Shown piece by piece: positions 12,431 through 24,415 of a stretch of 64,000 nt of DNA. The notes beneath the pieces are model-generated. The model ran no database searches. It saw nothing but the letters and a program-made list of their open reading frames with translations, and was not told the DNA's origin. Made by a program: the position numbers and the translations under genes. This DNA is from Epiperipatus broadwayi (taxonomy: Eukaryota; Onychophora; Udeonychophora; Euonychophora; Peripatidae), in contig JAQFVV010006216.1 of assembly GCA_028023455.1 (NCBI GenBank), positions 2,516,445 to 2,580,444 of the forward strand. The letters are read 5' to 3'. Within the stretch, counting starts at the first letter, position 1. Each line of letters starts with the position of its first letter.

Positions 12431-13530
12431 TTTAAGATCTCGGTAATTATCCAATGTATTTTATCCTCATCCATATCTTCCTAATGAAGTAATCAATATT
12501 GCATTTCTTTTTAATGTCTTTGGGATAATCTTTATAATTGAAATAGAATCTACCTCGCCCATAAAAACTATATTCAAATTTACCATAAAATACTTGTTTT
12601 TTGAAACTGTGTTACATTCGTTCACATTATTTGCCTTTGTAACAATAGATTTAATCTTTTCATCGACTGCAATTTCAGGAAAATAATGAATGATCTTATG
12701 ATCTATAGCCATCATATCTTTATACTCTTAATGAACTTCATTAAATAAAAATTTTCTAATGCCTTTGTGTTTCTTTGATATAAAATCTGCATCTTACTTC
12801 CATACAATAAAGTGAATAAAATATAGCTCCAAAAACAATTAAATAGTTACATAGTTATACATTTAGAATAAAATACTCTAAGTTTTAAATTATTAAATGC
12901 AGCAACTCAATAAATCTGTGTTGCATTTCCACGTTCAAGTTTACAATTTTACCTAAAAAGCTATAAAAAATAATTAAATTCATTGACATTTTTTAATGCT
13001 ATTAACTATCAAAGCTAAAAGTTGCTGAAAATTTTTTTTCCATCATTAGTTAACAAATGACTTGCTTTTTAACATAAAATAGTAAATCAAGTCTTTATAG
13101 AACTTCATTGAAAACATTATAAATAATCTGTGGATTATCTTTGAAAATATTAAAAATTATTCAATCATCAGCACATTGTAAATCTAAATGCCAAGAAGAT
13201 AAAATTGTTGCTCTTAATCAATTTAAATTAAAAATTTCACTATCAAATATATATTGCATATTATCCACCTATATTCTTCCAAGACCACTGTTATTAAAAT
13301 GAAAAACCAAATTAAAGCTATTTCAGATCCTCATTTAATACCAGTTTTCATATCACATGCTTTATATTTTCCAGTAATAGTAGAAACATTTCTTCTCATT
13401 CCACTAAGCAAAAATTGTATAATGTGAATAAAACATTGATAGACAAACAAATAATATCAAACTTAATTCCAAACTGGTTTGATTGAATCAAATGCCTTAA
13501 TTAAAGCAATATATATGGGTGTGTAATGGT
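12430..13530 (-). mobile_element. Decayed LINE reverse transcriptase fragment
   Basis: On the minus strand the RT block YIALIKAFDSI is readable at about 13,512-13,480. An FDSEIFNLN-like segment follows near 13,240, then LQCADD (catalytic A/YxDD block) at about 13,180-13,163. The order KAFDS, FNL..LRA, ADD matches non-LTR retrotransposon RTs in which a K-FNL-RL segment precedes the ADD motif. Downstream, the 82-codon frame at 12,715-12,467 may be the element's C-terminal region but is not recognisable. Many stops and frameshifts: non-functional. Confidence 0.55.
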
Positions 13531-13588
13531 TATTAATATTTTAATAATGAATAAATATAATGCCATGTGAAATTTACCAAATCTGTTA

Positions 13589-13666
13589 TGTGATGTGCTG
13601 TGGCTTCTCCTTTCATGGAGTCAGGAATCTCTCAGCCACTATGCCCAGAGAATCCTGTTATCCACC
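13589..13666 (+). repeat. 78-bp repeat also found twice at 18.74-18.91 kb
   Basis: The landmarks gatgtg, gctgtggcttctcct, ggagtcaggaatctctcag and cccagagaa...cctgtta recur at 18,740-18,816 and 18,828-18,900. Here it sits at the 3' end of the esterase-type LINE (minus strand). The other copies lie at the far side of the same LINE, so the LINE is bracketed by the same sequence in direct orientation. It may be LINE 3' UTR left by two successive elements. Confidence 0.6.
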
Positions 13667-14940
13667 TAACCTTCCCTTTCCATTCCACACTCCAAGTCTT
13701 CCCCATATTATTCTCTATCATGCCCCATCCCATTTCCACAATCTCACCTTTGTCAACTCTATGGCCTTTATATATAAATCCCCCTTATCTTTTCCCAAAT
13801 CCAGCAAAAAAACCAAGGACCCACTTACTGTATAATCATTTTGTTTATATTTATTCTCCCACAACATTATTTGTACCCTTTCTGCTTGTAGACATTTACA
13901 TCCCATGGACATATCCCTATTATTTTCTATGTCTTCCTTACATAACTTGCAGACTAAATATTTTTTTCCATTTATGTGTATATTCCCTTGTTGCTAATAT
14001 CCTGTTCGAGCCTTAAACAGTAAACTACTTTCCTTACTATTATCATAAATTAGCTCAGATCCAATATTTTGTTTACTTCTATATATATTTAAACTTGTTT
14101 TACTCTCCATAATAGTTCCCAATCTTTCCAATTCCCTATTTTTTATTAATAAATCTATTCTTCTACTGCATTCCTTGCCACTATAACACTCAACAATTCT
14201 CCTAACACAATCATCCCACCTTTTGTATAAGTATTCTGACATAAAGTCTTTATTCAAATCTTCTATATACCATACTACCTTTCTCACTCATTTTATTGCC
14301 TGTCCTTTACTCATAATCCAATTAAATACTATTTTGGCTATTCTCTTATAATCCCTTGTAGTGAATATTTTCATTTTGCTTTTTGCGATATAAAAACTTG
14401 ACAATCCCATTTCTCCTTGAATTGCTTCCTTTGCTGTTCATACATCTGAATGTGATGCATGTCTTTGCTACTTCTCTTTGTACTTTTTCTAAATAATCTA
14501 ACACCCCTTTACTAACACGTAATGCATCATTATCATAAATTAACCCTGTTACTGCCACTTCCATAAAATTCCAGCTACATCATATTTATTATAGGAAAAA
14601 AAATTAATTTCTTTATCAGTCCCTTTTTTTTTCTTTGCTTCATTTATCAATTTTTTTCTCTCATTCATCCAAGCAATTTGTCTGATTACTTAAGATGATT
14701 CCCAAATAGTTATACCTATTCATCACATTTAACTTTATATTCTACAATAAAAATGCTATCTCTTCTCTTTCCCCAGCATGTATCATCATTACTTTTGATT
14801 TTTATTCACTAAATTTAATCCCCCATCTCTTTACCCACCCTTGCACATGTCTTCAGCATAATGTCCATATCTTCCCTACTTTCTGTGCACAAGAAGATAT
14901 CATCAGCAAATAAAAGATCTGACAATGTATATATTCTTTT

Positions 14941-15030
14941 GCCACCTATTAATGGTACCTCTACCCCTCTTCCTAGTCTTTCTACGCCACCTACTAATGG
15001 TATCTCAACCTATCTTCTTAGTCTTTCTAT
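14941..15030 (+). repeat. 45-bp tandem duplication inside the LINE RT
   Basis: gccacctattaatggta and its partner gccacctactaatggta start at 14,941 and 14,986, a period of 45 bases (15 codons). They lie just upstream, in coding direction, of the FADD catalytic motif. Confidence 0.7.
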
Positions 15031-15073
15031 TGTTCTTTCCACTTCTTTCAAATATAACAAAAATAAAATTGAT

Positions 15074-15188
15074 GGCATAGGGCATCCTTCCCTTAGTCCC
15101 ACTCCATTTTTAACTTTAACTGATTCTATATGGCATAGGGCGTCCTTGCCTTAGTTCCACACCATTTTTAACTTTAACTGATTCTATA
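15074..15188 (+). repeat. 58-bp tandem duplication inside the LINE RT
   Basis: ggcatagggc...ccttagt...ccatttttaactttaactg is present twice, starting at 15,074 and 15,132. The period of 58 bases shifts the frame, so this duplication alone would inactivate the RT. Confidence 0.8.
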
Positions 15189-17589
15189 TTTCCTAATTGA
15201 TATGTATAATAATTATTATCATACAATCTCTTAATAAGACTCATTAAGGTTCCATTCATTCCCAAATTTACTAAACTATCTATAATCGATTTCTATTTAC
15301 TCTATCATGTCTTCTCTATATCTATAAAGACCATATATAACTGTCTACCTACCTATTTTCATACTCATATCTCTAAGTAGTGTGACTACAAATAAACTAT
15401 CTCCTATATGCTTATCCAATCGAAAATCTTTTTGCATTTCTCCAACTATATAATGTTCTTCCATCCACTTTGCAACCATTCTAACCACCATATATGCAAA
15501 AAACTTTATATAACATTGATATTATTGCTATCGGTCCATAATTGTTTAACTTTCTATGATGCTTACTCTTTTCTTTAAATAGTAGCCTTATTCTTATATT
15601 ATTCCAGCAACCTGGAAAATCTCTCTTCTGTGCCATCTTATTAAAAACATGTTTACACATTTAATTTGGCCCTATTTCCTAAATTCATCACCATCTCTCC
15701 TGCCTATCCATCTAAATATTTTGCCTTTCCACTTTTCAATCTCTTCCCTGCATCATTCAATTCATTTTCTGTAAATCTAATATCCCCAATAATATATGTT
15801 TTCATGTTTGTTATCACTCTGTCCTTCACATCTAACATCTTTTCTATATCCATTACATACTTATTTAAGATTGTCACTCATTCTTCTCTAGAGCTATACT
15901 GTATTCCCTTGTCAACTAACAATACTATTTCTCTCTCCCCTACATTCCTTCTTTTAATATATTTCCATAATTGTCTACTCCCATTTCTTCCATTTTTATT
16001 AATATCCTCCAATAATTTACTATTTAATTTCATTCTCTCTACATAATTATCTATTTTAGCCAACTTCTTTTTTAAAAAATAGTTTTCCCATTCAATATTA
16101 ACATCTTTTTCACTTTCTTTGTTTTTAATAGCACATTTATATTCTCTGAATGTGTTTTACTCTCTTTTATCGTTTTACTAATTCTTGCTTTTCTATTGCA
16201 TTTATTCTGAATATTCTTACCAAAAACCCTATTTGTCACTTTTTCTACTTCATCACACCAGTCCTTATATTCATCCCCAACAAACTTTTCCATGATTTCT
16301 TCTACTTTTACTTTATATTCTTCTAACTTATTCTTATCATTCATTCTCCATCCACATCTTTCACTATCCTTTCTACTTTTATTACTATTTTCTATCATAT
16401 TATTCATCACCTTATTAACCATTTCTATTGTAAAGAAATTATGATCACTATTACATATCCTCTCTTTATTATCAAACACTTTAATTTTCTATACTTTATA
16501 CATTCCCTCTTTCTCTTCCAATACATAATCTATTGGGTACAATATATTAATTCTAGACTAAGTGTATTGTCCCTCATAAATATTTGATAAATTTCCAATG
16601 CTCAAATTCACTCTTTGATAAACATTCTTTAAATGCTGTCCATTCTTGTTTTCCCATTCATATCCTCTATAACCATTATTTTCTTCCCCCCCCCCTTTTT
16701 TTTTGGAAACTCTGTATAACCTTAACTAGTCATTCATATATGCTACTATTTCACTCCATTATAGTTTGACTATCTCCAGTGGTGATTATAGCCACCATCC
16801 ATTCTTGTCTTCCTAACTTTATCTCAAACAACAAATGCTCTTGATATTTAATAGTATTTAAATATTTTTTTGAAAAAACTCCTATTCCATCACCCTTTTT
16901 TCCTTTTCTTTTCTATTTACACGCTGCCATACCAAGTCTTCTAATGTAGGTTCTTCTTCTCTTCTTAGATGTGTTTCCACTACTGCTTATACCTCAAGCT
17001 CTTCATTTTAAATGGTTTGTTTAATTCCATGACTCTTCTGGTCTCCTACCACATTGAATATTCAAATATCCTAACAATTTCTTCTTTTCTTACTACCCTT
17101 TAATAAATTCTTTTGACTCTTTCTTTTCTAATACATTTGCAAGTAACTTCTTACCATTAATTTTACAGATCCATTCTCTCTCCACATCTACCTTTATATC
17201 AAAATCAGCTACCATTTATTTCTTACACCCTGTCCATTCTTCTTCTTTTTGATAATATTGCAATTTAAAACCCCAGCCCCTTTATAAGTTTCCCAAACTA
17301 TAATATTTTTTATAAATCAAACCCCCTAGTACTTCACTTCTTTGTTTTGCTAAGTGTAGTCTATCTTTACTATGCAACTCCCTCTTACTAATAAAAAAAT
17401 TCCACACATCCACAAATATAACATTATTTCTCTTGCATAATAAATCTTTCTTTCTATTAAAAACTAGACAGTTATTTTTTAAATATTATTACATCAATCT
17501 TTGAAGTTTATTATATACCATATTTGATTTGATTTTCCTATATTCACACATATTTTTATTTCTCTGGACTTTTATTTTCCTTTTTATAA

Positions 17590-17880
17590 CAACTTTTGCT
17601 CTATTCCATAACTACTTTTATTATCACCATCATTATCTATCATTATCTATCCACTGCAGGATGGTCTTTCCAAGTGCAATCCATCTTCTCCAATCTCTAG
17701 TCTCTTTTTTTTCTCCATATCACTCAATCACCCTTCCTTATTTCATCCACGTGTGTGATCTTTTTCTAAGTCTTTTACAATCTTTTGGAATCCTGTTTAA
17801 GATTTCACCTAGCCATCTATTATCATCTCTTCTAACAATAAATCCAGCCAAACTTTTCTTATATATCCACCAATAGAAAA
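17590..17880 (-). mobile_element. RTE LINE 3'-end fragment nested in the esterase LINE
   Basis: On the minus strand the C-terminal signature of RTE-type LINEs is readable: RRDDNRW, EILNRIPKDCKR, then LHLERPSCSG before a GATAATGATGG-type tail. The same C-terminus occurs at 44.69-44.90 and 40.87-41.12 kb. It interrupts the hydrolase part of the larger LINE and so is probably a 5'-truncated insertion. Confidence 0.7.
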
Positions 17881-18739
17881 TTACAATCACTTGGACTTGT
17901 TACTTAAAAATTATAATTCATTTGTATCCTTAAATATCCTCTTGAATATGATCTATTGTATATTTCATCCACTCTTTGATCATGTAAATTTCTAATCCTA
18001 TATTATCATTTTTTTATAAGTTCCAAATTCATCTTTATTAAAAAATGTAACACAATACAAAATGGCTTTTACTTAAACAGTCATAAGTCTTTATGCATAG
18101 ACTATATGTCCAAAAATTTTGTTATCCAAGTTAAACATTCCTTCCCTTCTAATTCAGTACAAATCCAATAAGCTCATTTAGTTCTTGTTCCTTAATAACT
18201 ATTACTTCTCTAACTCTGGTTCTATTCTCTTTTTCCTTTCATCTCATTTTAATAAAAGAATCTCATTTTAATAAAAAAATGTTTCAATAGTTCCATTATC
18301 CTGTCTTCATACTCCAATTCCATTATAAAAATCATGTCTTTCATTCTCATAATCTTCAATTTTTTCTCCCTCACTATAGAATTAAGACTGATTCTCTTTC
18401 AACATCCTATATTCCAAAAATAAATATTTAATATTCTCTTTCCACACATAACTAAATCTATTGTCCAAATCCTTATTCAATTTTTGCTTTCTTTTTCTAC
18501 TATCTAAAGTTCTTGCCCTTGCAAAAAAATAATAAACTTTTTGTGTTATCATAAATTCTTTCAAATCTTTTATAATTTTTGCTTTTATGTAATTCCAAAC
18601 AATTTTTTTGATTCAGATTTGTTTTCCACAGCTTTTTTTTTTTGTTTGTTTGTTTTCTCTAACCAACTTATTTATGCTCTTTTTACATCCCTCTTAATTG
18701 TTTATGCAATAAATTCTTTACACATTGATGTGATGTGAT

Positions 18740-18905
18740 GTGATATACTGTGATTTCTCCTTAAATGGAGACAGGAATCTCTCAACAACTATACCCAGAG
18801 AAACCTGTTAGCCACTTTATTTTCTATTGATGTGATGTACTGAAGCTTCTTCTTAAACGAAGTCAAGAATCTCTCAGCAATTATACCAAGAAAAATCTAT
18901 TTATA
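18740..18905 (+). repeat. Two tandem copies of the 78-bp LINE-flanking repeat
   Basis: Two diverged copies (18,740-18,816 and 18,828-18,900) of the sequence at 13,589-13,666. About 70 bases beyond them, at 18,970-18,992, is an inverted match to the catgtgaaatttaccaaatct word found at 13,565-13,585. Confidence 0.6.
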
Positions 18906-18909
18906 ATTG

Positions 18910-21900
18910 TGCTGCCCTCTAGCTGCCAAAATGGATGACTGCTTACTACATTTTGGATCATTTTATTTAGACTTGATAAATTTCACATGAAATTTTATTT
19001 ATTTAATATTAGTTATCATCACATATATAACAAGTGTTTATTTATTATGGAGTTTTAGAAGTGAGTGAAATATCTCTACTCCATAAATTTAATATCTGAT
19101 GATTTAAAAATCAATTTACATTAAAATATATAGGCTGATTTAAACTTGCTCTCTGGCTCTTATTGTTTCCATAACACTAAATAAAAAAATCTAAAATATG
19201 GTAAGAAGTGATCCACTTTTTTAAGATAAAAAGTTATTGAACATAACTTGGTAAATTTCACATATTATATATATACACACACAAATTTTGATAATTTTAA
19301 TACATTTACCTGGCAATAAAAATCATGTTAATATTGTTTCTTGATTACTAAAATCATACTGAGTTTCTAATAATTATTCGTCTATGACTGAAAGCAATTA
19401 TTTATCAAACTTTTTGAACATACCTTTTTGGAGTAGATAAAAATTACTGCTATGTTTTTTATTCTCTTTATTTTTATAAATTGAAACAATAGAAGTATTC
19501 GTAAAATCATTAAGTAAAATACCCTTGTTCAAATTAAAGAGAACAGGTAGAAAGATATATTATTAACAGTTATCACCTCATTTCTTGTTTTACTATTCAA
19601 AAAAATCATCAAAATATTTTCTCTATACATTCCAATTATCATATATTGTAAAAATAACTATCGTCTATGGATTTTTATAATTAAAATATTCTATTGGAAC
19701 TACAATGTTTCCTCTGCTTTTATTATTTATTATTATTATAACAATATCCTTTTTTATTTCTTAGATCATTTCATCTTTATTAATATCATATTCTCTTTTA
19801 GTTCTTTTTGGATATATTTTTTTTATTTTTGAGGCATATTTTAACATATAAATTTCCTTAAAATGTTATCTGTCAATATATACTTAAATTTCTTACTACT
19901 ATCATTTCTGATTCAAGTGACTTTTTTAATCTTTCCATAAACAAAATATTATTAGTTTTATATACCAAATAAATCTCTTTATATTTTTCTTGCAAGCAAT
20001 TTTTGCTATTTTAAGATTTCTTTTCATAATTAAATTAATAATCATAGTTTTCCTTAATGTTTTTGCTACAACTTTTATTATTTTATATTGAAGCATTTGC
20101 CACTTGATATTACAAATATTTGAACATACTGTTTCTATGTTAATAAAACCAATATTTTGCATTGATATTTTTGAAAAAGTTATCTTTCCTTAGACTTTTG
20201 TTTTTTGTTTTTTCAGATCAATTTTCTCATTTTTTTTTTTCTATTTGTAAATTCATCTCAAAATTATAAGACAGTGATCAAGTCCTATATAAATGTATGA
20301 GAATTATATATTGTGTTTAATAAATTGATTTTAAACAAGCATATAGCCTCACAATTTCTGCCTCTATCTCTATTTTTATAAGACATAAAAAAATGTTTAT
20401 TCATTAGTACACTTATTTTTTAAGCAGAAGTTTATAAATCTTTCTCTTTCATTTCATATTATATTAGCAAAAAAAATACAATTTTTTTCTTCTCTATTTT
20501 CCTTTCCATTTTCACTTTTCTCATTTTGTTGTCAGAATATCTCGGGTAGAATTTTTTCCCAAGAAATTAATCATTGTATATATATATATGAATGAGTGGA
20601 TACATGGATAGATGGATGAATGGCCATTGGGTTGTCAGAACCATAGATACATAAATATATAAATATAGATAAATAAAATTAAATGTATTATAGAATAAAT
20701 TGATCACAATTAATCACTTTTAAATATATTTACTATAATTGGTTCACCAGCTCATAAACCAAGATAAAAATGATAAATTAGTGATATTACCGCTCCAGAC
20801 CTGCTCTAACTAATCATTTTTACACCTGTAACTTTATTTTAACTGCCAGTGAATAGATCTTTGGATATTAAAGTTAATTTAAAAAAAAAAAACTAAACAA
20901 AACTTCCAGACTTTCCAAAAATCATTATTCATTAGTTATATAATTTAATCAAACACTTAATTATTTATGCATGTTAATTAATGAAAGTTTAATGAAAGTA
21001 ATGACTCCACTTTTAAAGCACGTCATTGGAAATTTAATTAAGTGACAAAAGTAATTTATTAACCTATAAGACTCTTGGGAAGTGTGAAAAGTTTTTTTTT
21101 TTTTTTTTTTTCAACAAATAACTAATGATTTAAAGAAGTTTTTAAAATTATACAGTATTTAAATAAATAAAATAACAAAGATTATTTATTAATAACAGTC
21201 TACCCAATCAATTGAGAGTTGAATGTTTTTGATATATATATATACTAGTGTGTGTGTATCTGTGTACAATACATAAATTATAACTATTATTACCAGTAGT
21301 AAAAATATAAAAGTTAACAATCTTTACATAGCCTATTGCAAAGCAAAGACCTCCGACAATCCTGTCGACTGCCTAGTAGTAAGAGTTTGAATGTTTTTTC
21401 ATTCCTATTTTATGTTCAAGTTAAAAATAGTTAAATATCAATTTACTGAAAAATATTGGATGGTTATTTGGATTGTCAATAACTCAATTTTCTGAATGAA
21501 AAAGTCCAAGTTAATCCAAATCTCAAAAAGTGTACAATTTTATTTAGCTAGGATTCAAATCCAGCTTGAAAGCATGGAATAAGAATATGCATTGAGGCCT
21601 TGTTATTCCTAGTAATAATAAATAAAACTTTATTTGACAGCAAAAAATTACATTAAAAAATAATGACAATATGTATATAACAACTACTACACTATTTATA
21701 ATAACAAAAAAAAAAAAGGAACATATTTTCAAACTAACAACACAGATGTAGAGATCTACATATTTAATACCTATAGTTCACCTAACACGTCAACTTGTTT
21801 GCAAAATGCATGCATAATGAGAGATGCCTAAGTTTTTGTGATGATGGATGTTTGCAATAAGATAAACTGTAAGCTGATAAAAATTTAAAGAAATATATAC

Positions 21901-22440
21901 TTAATGTCAGTTATGAATTCTAACAATAAGAAATAAGATACTAATGAAATATATAATTACATATAAATATAGTTATCTAGAAATGTAAGTTTTCAGATAA
22001 GCTGACAATTATTTTATTGATAACTACAAAATAAATAAATAAAAAATTAAGTTACACTTCTTCTATTGTAAATTTTGTTGGATGGGTAGTTTTTGGAATG
22101 CTAAAATAGATTTTAACTATTTTTCATAAAAGTGATTCTTACAAAATAAATTGTATTGATTTTGTTTTATGATAATCAAATACTAAATAAATATAATAAT
22201 TCCATTTAACTGATCAAACAGATTCTTTTTAACTTGATTGCAAGTCTATCATTAATATCATTAAGTTAAACTGTGATTTTAAGATAAAGATCTGACTTCT
22301 GAAACTATCAATATTATCCACCTGTATGCAAACAGAATTATTTCTCACAAAAATAATGTGAGTCAATGTGAAAAATTATCATTTAGACTTATATATATAT
22401 TACAAAGAAATCGAGTCATATGTCACAACCTAATTTGACT
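18910..22440. other. AT-rich non-coding DNA with SINE-like traces
   Basis: No coding exon is recognised. On the minus strand at about 21,548-21,615 there is a tRNA-like head with the B-box-like GGATTTGAATCC. (AT)n runs occur near 20,575 and 21,233. The remainder is featureless. Confidence 0.4.
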
Positions 22441-22499
22441 AGTTTGTATCACAAATGTTATATATAGAGCTCGCAAATAAGCTCTTAACAAGTTTTGCA

Positions 22500-22561
22500 G
22501 AATATCTCAACACCAGACTGCTTTCTGCTACTGGCCTCCTCAGTGAGATACTAGGATATTC
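22500..22561 (-). ncRNA. Hammerhead-like ribozyme, left arm of foldback element
   Basis: On the minus strand: outer stem I GAATATC (22,561-22,555) pairs with GATATTC (22,506-22,500). The inner stem I is TCA with TGG. The core heptamer is CTGAGGA (22,543-22,537), GAAA is at 22,525-22,522, and the cleavage triplet GTC is at 22,518-22,516. All invariant core bases of a hammerhead (CUGANGA, GAAA, NUH) are present. Stem II is weak (GC with GC around a 5-base loop) and stem III is minimal, so activity is uncertain. Confidence 0.5.
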
Positions 22562-22716
22562 AAGCATTTGATTAAAAATACCAGGACACGCCCAGAACTT
22601 AAGTCAGATAGCTGATTGGAAGACATATGAATGTCTAAAAATGTCAGATTTACTACTTAATAGTTATCCATTAGATAAAGTACTGGGCTTGTCCTGCTAT
22701 TTTTAATCTAGTGCTT

Positions 22717-22779
22717 GAATATCCTTACACCTCACTGAGGCAGCCAGTAACAGAACCTGGTCTGGGGTTGGGAATATTC
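22717..22779 (+). ncRNA. Hammerhead-like remnant, right arm of foldback element
   Basis: This is the inverted partner of the motif at 22,500-22,561. Stem I is kept (GAATATC with GGAATATTC; CCTCA with TGGGG), but the core reads CTGAGGC and the GAAA is GAAC. Two invariant positions are lost, so this copy should be inactive. Confidence 0.5.
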
Positions 22780-22819
22780 TGCAAAGCTTGTTAAGAGTTT
22801 ATTTGCGAGTTCTGGATAT

Positions 22820-22853
<34 letters not shown>

Positions 22854-23433
22854 GGATGAAGGCTTCATGTATTGAACAGAGTGCTTCTATAGACAAATTC
22901 ACTAAAAAAATTCAAAAGATTTAACTAAAATTCAATTTTAAAAATTCATAAATGTGTACATATTCAACCTCACAAAATCAATCTAACACATAAAATAGTA
23001 TAGTAAGAACAATAAGAACGTTAGTGTATATAAACTATTTTGCTAAACATAAAAAAAGAAGAATGAACAATTCAAACTCAGTATTTTTTGTAAGAATTTC
23101 TGGTTAAATTTCAATGTTTTTATCAACAGTTGAACTGTTTTATATAAGGCAAATAATGAGTTTGACCAAGGCATTACGTTGATTATAAGAATTCAAACAA
23201 ATGCTAAAATGTAATTAATAGTTAAAACTTAATAATGTTAAAAGTATTTAGAAAATAAAAATATTTTTATAATGAATTCTCTATACTTAATTAGTCAAAG
23301 TCTGATTTACAGATGAGAGAGTTAATCTGGATGTATGGTAATATGTATATATTAGCTATTACATAAAAATTGTTGTGGCAAGTAAAATAAAAACATTATA
23401 AAAAAAAAAGATTATGTAGTGTGCTTCCAATCT

Positions 23434-23518
23434 TAAAAAAACACTTCGTCACATATATATATATATAAAACAGGCATAAAAAAACACTTTGTCACATATA
23501 TATATATAAAACAGGCAA
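23434..23518 (+). repeat. Short tandem duplication at the left edge of the hammerhead cluster
   Basis: About 42 bases (aaaaaacact, cgtcacatatatat, aaaacaggca) occur twice in direct orientation immediately before the first hammerhead unit. The second copy runs into the unit's own aaaacaggca start, so this could be a junction scar from insertion. Confidence 0.6.
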
Positions 23519-23958
23519 CTCGCTACACATACTGCCACACATAGCAAGCTAAAGTAATCAATGGATGCCAGAAGGCTTGTGCATAAAATCCCCATCTAGT
23601 GCCTACCTCATCCAATATCACCAGACTAGTTTCTGGCTTGTGGCCTTCATCAATGAGGAGCCTTGGATCTGAGAGCACTGCACCTATATCTTAGGATCTA
23701 ATGCAACCCTCCAGCAACCACCTTTTATCTCCACTTAACTACAGAACTATAGTCTTAAATTGAAAACACCTTAATATTTTCAATCCAATCTCATTAGGTT
23801 ATATAGTCATATAAATCTGAACTCAGTTCAGTACCTATACATTTTGGGTCTTTGGTTCTTTACTAACCATAGCCACCATATCCTATTAGGCAGGATTTGT
23901 TTTAAACCAATAAACATCACATGATCACCATTTCTTATGCTTCCTTATAATTGTTGTT
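23512..23958 (-). mobile_element. Hammerhead-repeat unit, first unit of the 23.5-25.4 kb cluster
   Basis: One full-length unit of about 447 bp with the ribozyme strand on minus. It begins with the aaaacaggcaa block, carries the conserved aggcttgtgcataaaat words, the hammerhead-like segment and the ccagcagccacc-type block, and ends at a second aaaacaggcaaaactcac. At 23,958-23,967 the orientation flips and the following units run the other way, making a large inverted arrangement. Confidence 0.85.
23610..23668 (-). ncRNA. Hammerhead-like ribozyme remnant, core mutated
   Basis: Stem I, stem II and the GAAAC-TA-GTC part are conserved on the minus strand. The core reads TTGATGA, with C3 replaced by U. 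Inner stem I also has one mismatch (TGGTG). Probably inactive. Confidence 0.55.
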
Positions 23959-24356
23959 AAAACAGGCAAAACTCACTAGATGGTATGCACAAGCCTTCTG
24001 ACATCCATTGATTACTCTAGCTTGCTGTGTGTGGCAATAATGTATAGTGAGTTTTGCCTGTTTCAACAACAATTATAAGCAGCATAAGAAATAGCAATCA
24101 TGTGATGTTTATTGGCTTAAAACCAATCCTACCTAATAGGATAGTGGTGTCTATGGTTATTAAAGAACCAATGATACTAAAATGTATAGGTAATGAACTG
24201 AGTTCAGATCTATATGACTATATAAGCTAATGAGCTTAGACTGAATATATTAAGGTGATTTCAATTTAAGACTCATAGTTTTGTAGTTAAGTGGAGATAA
24301 AAGGTGGCTGCTGGAGGGTTGCATTAGATCCTGAGATATAGGTGCAGTGCTCTCAA

Positions 24357-24415
24357 ATCCAAGACTCCTCACTGACAAAGGCCACAAGCCAGAAATTAGT
24401 CTGGGAATATTAGAT
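24357..24415 (+). ncRNA. Hammerhead-like ribozyme remnant, core mutated
   Basis: The heptamer reads CTGACAA (24,372-24,378), with the G8 position changed to A. The rest of the fold is recognisable, with a weakened outer stem I (ATCCAA facing TTAGAT) and GAAATTAGTC. Probably inactive. The change fits decay of the CpG in CTGACGA. Confidence 0.55.

Larger units (their letters stand above)
13590..18600 (-). mobile_element. LINE with SGNH-esterase, endonuclease and RT domains (dead copy)
   Basis: A long non-LTR retrotransposon on the minus strand, broken by many stops and frameshifts. In coding order: a coiled, charged N-terminal part (18,564-18,382); the end of an SGNH/GDSL hydrolase-like domain with DRLHL, the D..H block (about 17,377-17,351); an APE-type endonuclease with AVVETHL (about 16,985) and a terminal SDHN (about 16,455); a linker; an RT with a LKSGKA block (about 15,720), LRQG (about 15,120) and LLFADDI (about 14,910); and a C-terminal region with KARTG and a CKLCKE knuckle-like segment (about 14,000). 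Esterase domains are known in ORF1 of some CR1/L2-type LINEs; here it is upstream of the endonuclease. The hydrolase catalytic serine block was not found, because an RTE fragment interrupts this part. Confidence 0.75.
22458..22822. mobile_element. Foldback element, each arm with a hammerhead-like motif
   Basis: Arms at 22,458-22,592 and 22,682-22,822 are inverted complements, from the outer gttatat...gagctcgcaaataa and rttatttgcgag...ataac ends to an inner block with attaaaaatascagga. The central spacer is about 90 bases. Each arm carries a sequence that folds like a type I hammerhead, described separately. Long inverted terminal repeats with hammerhead motifs are reported for Penelope-like elements, so this is plausibly two inverted pseudo-LTRs with the coding part lost. 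An (AT)n run follows at 22,823-22,850. Confidence 0.6.

Noticed and set aside
13560-14016. Plus-strand frames of 91 and 138 codons
   Set aside because: They are antisense to the C-terminal and 3' part of the esterase-type LINE.
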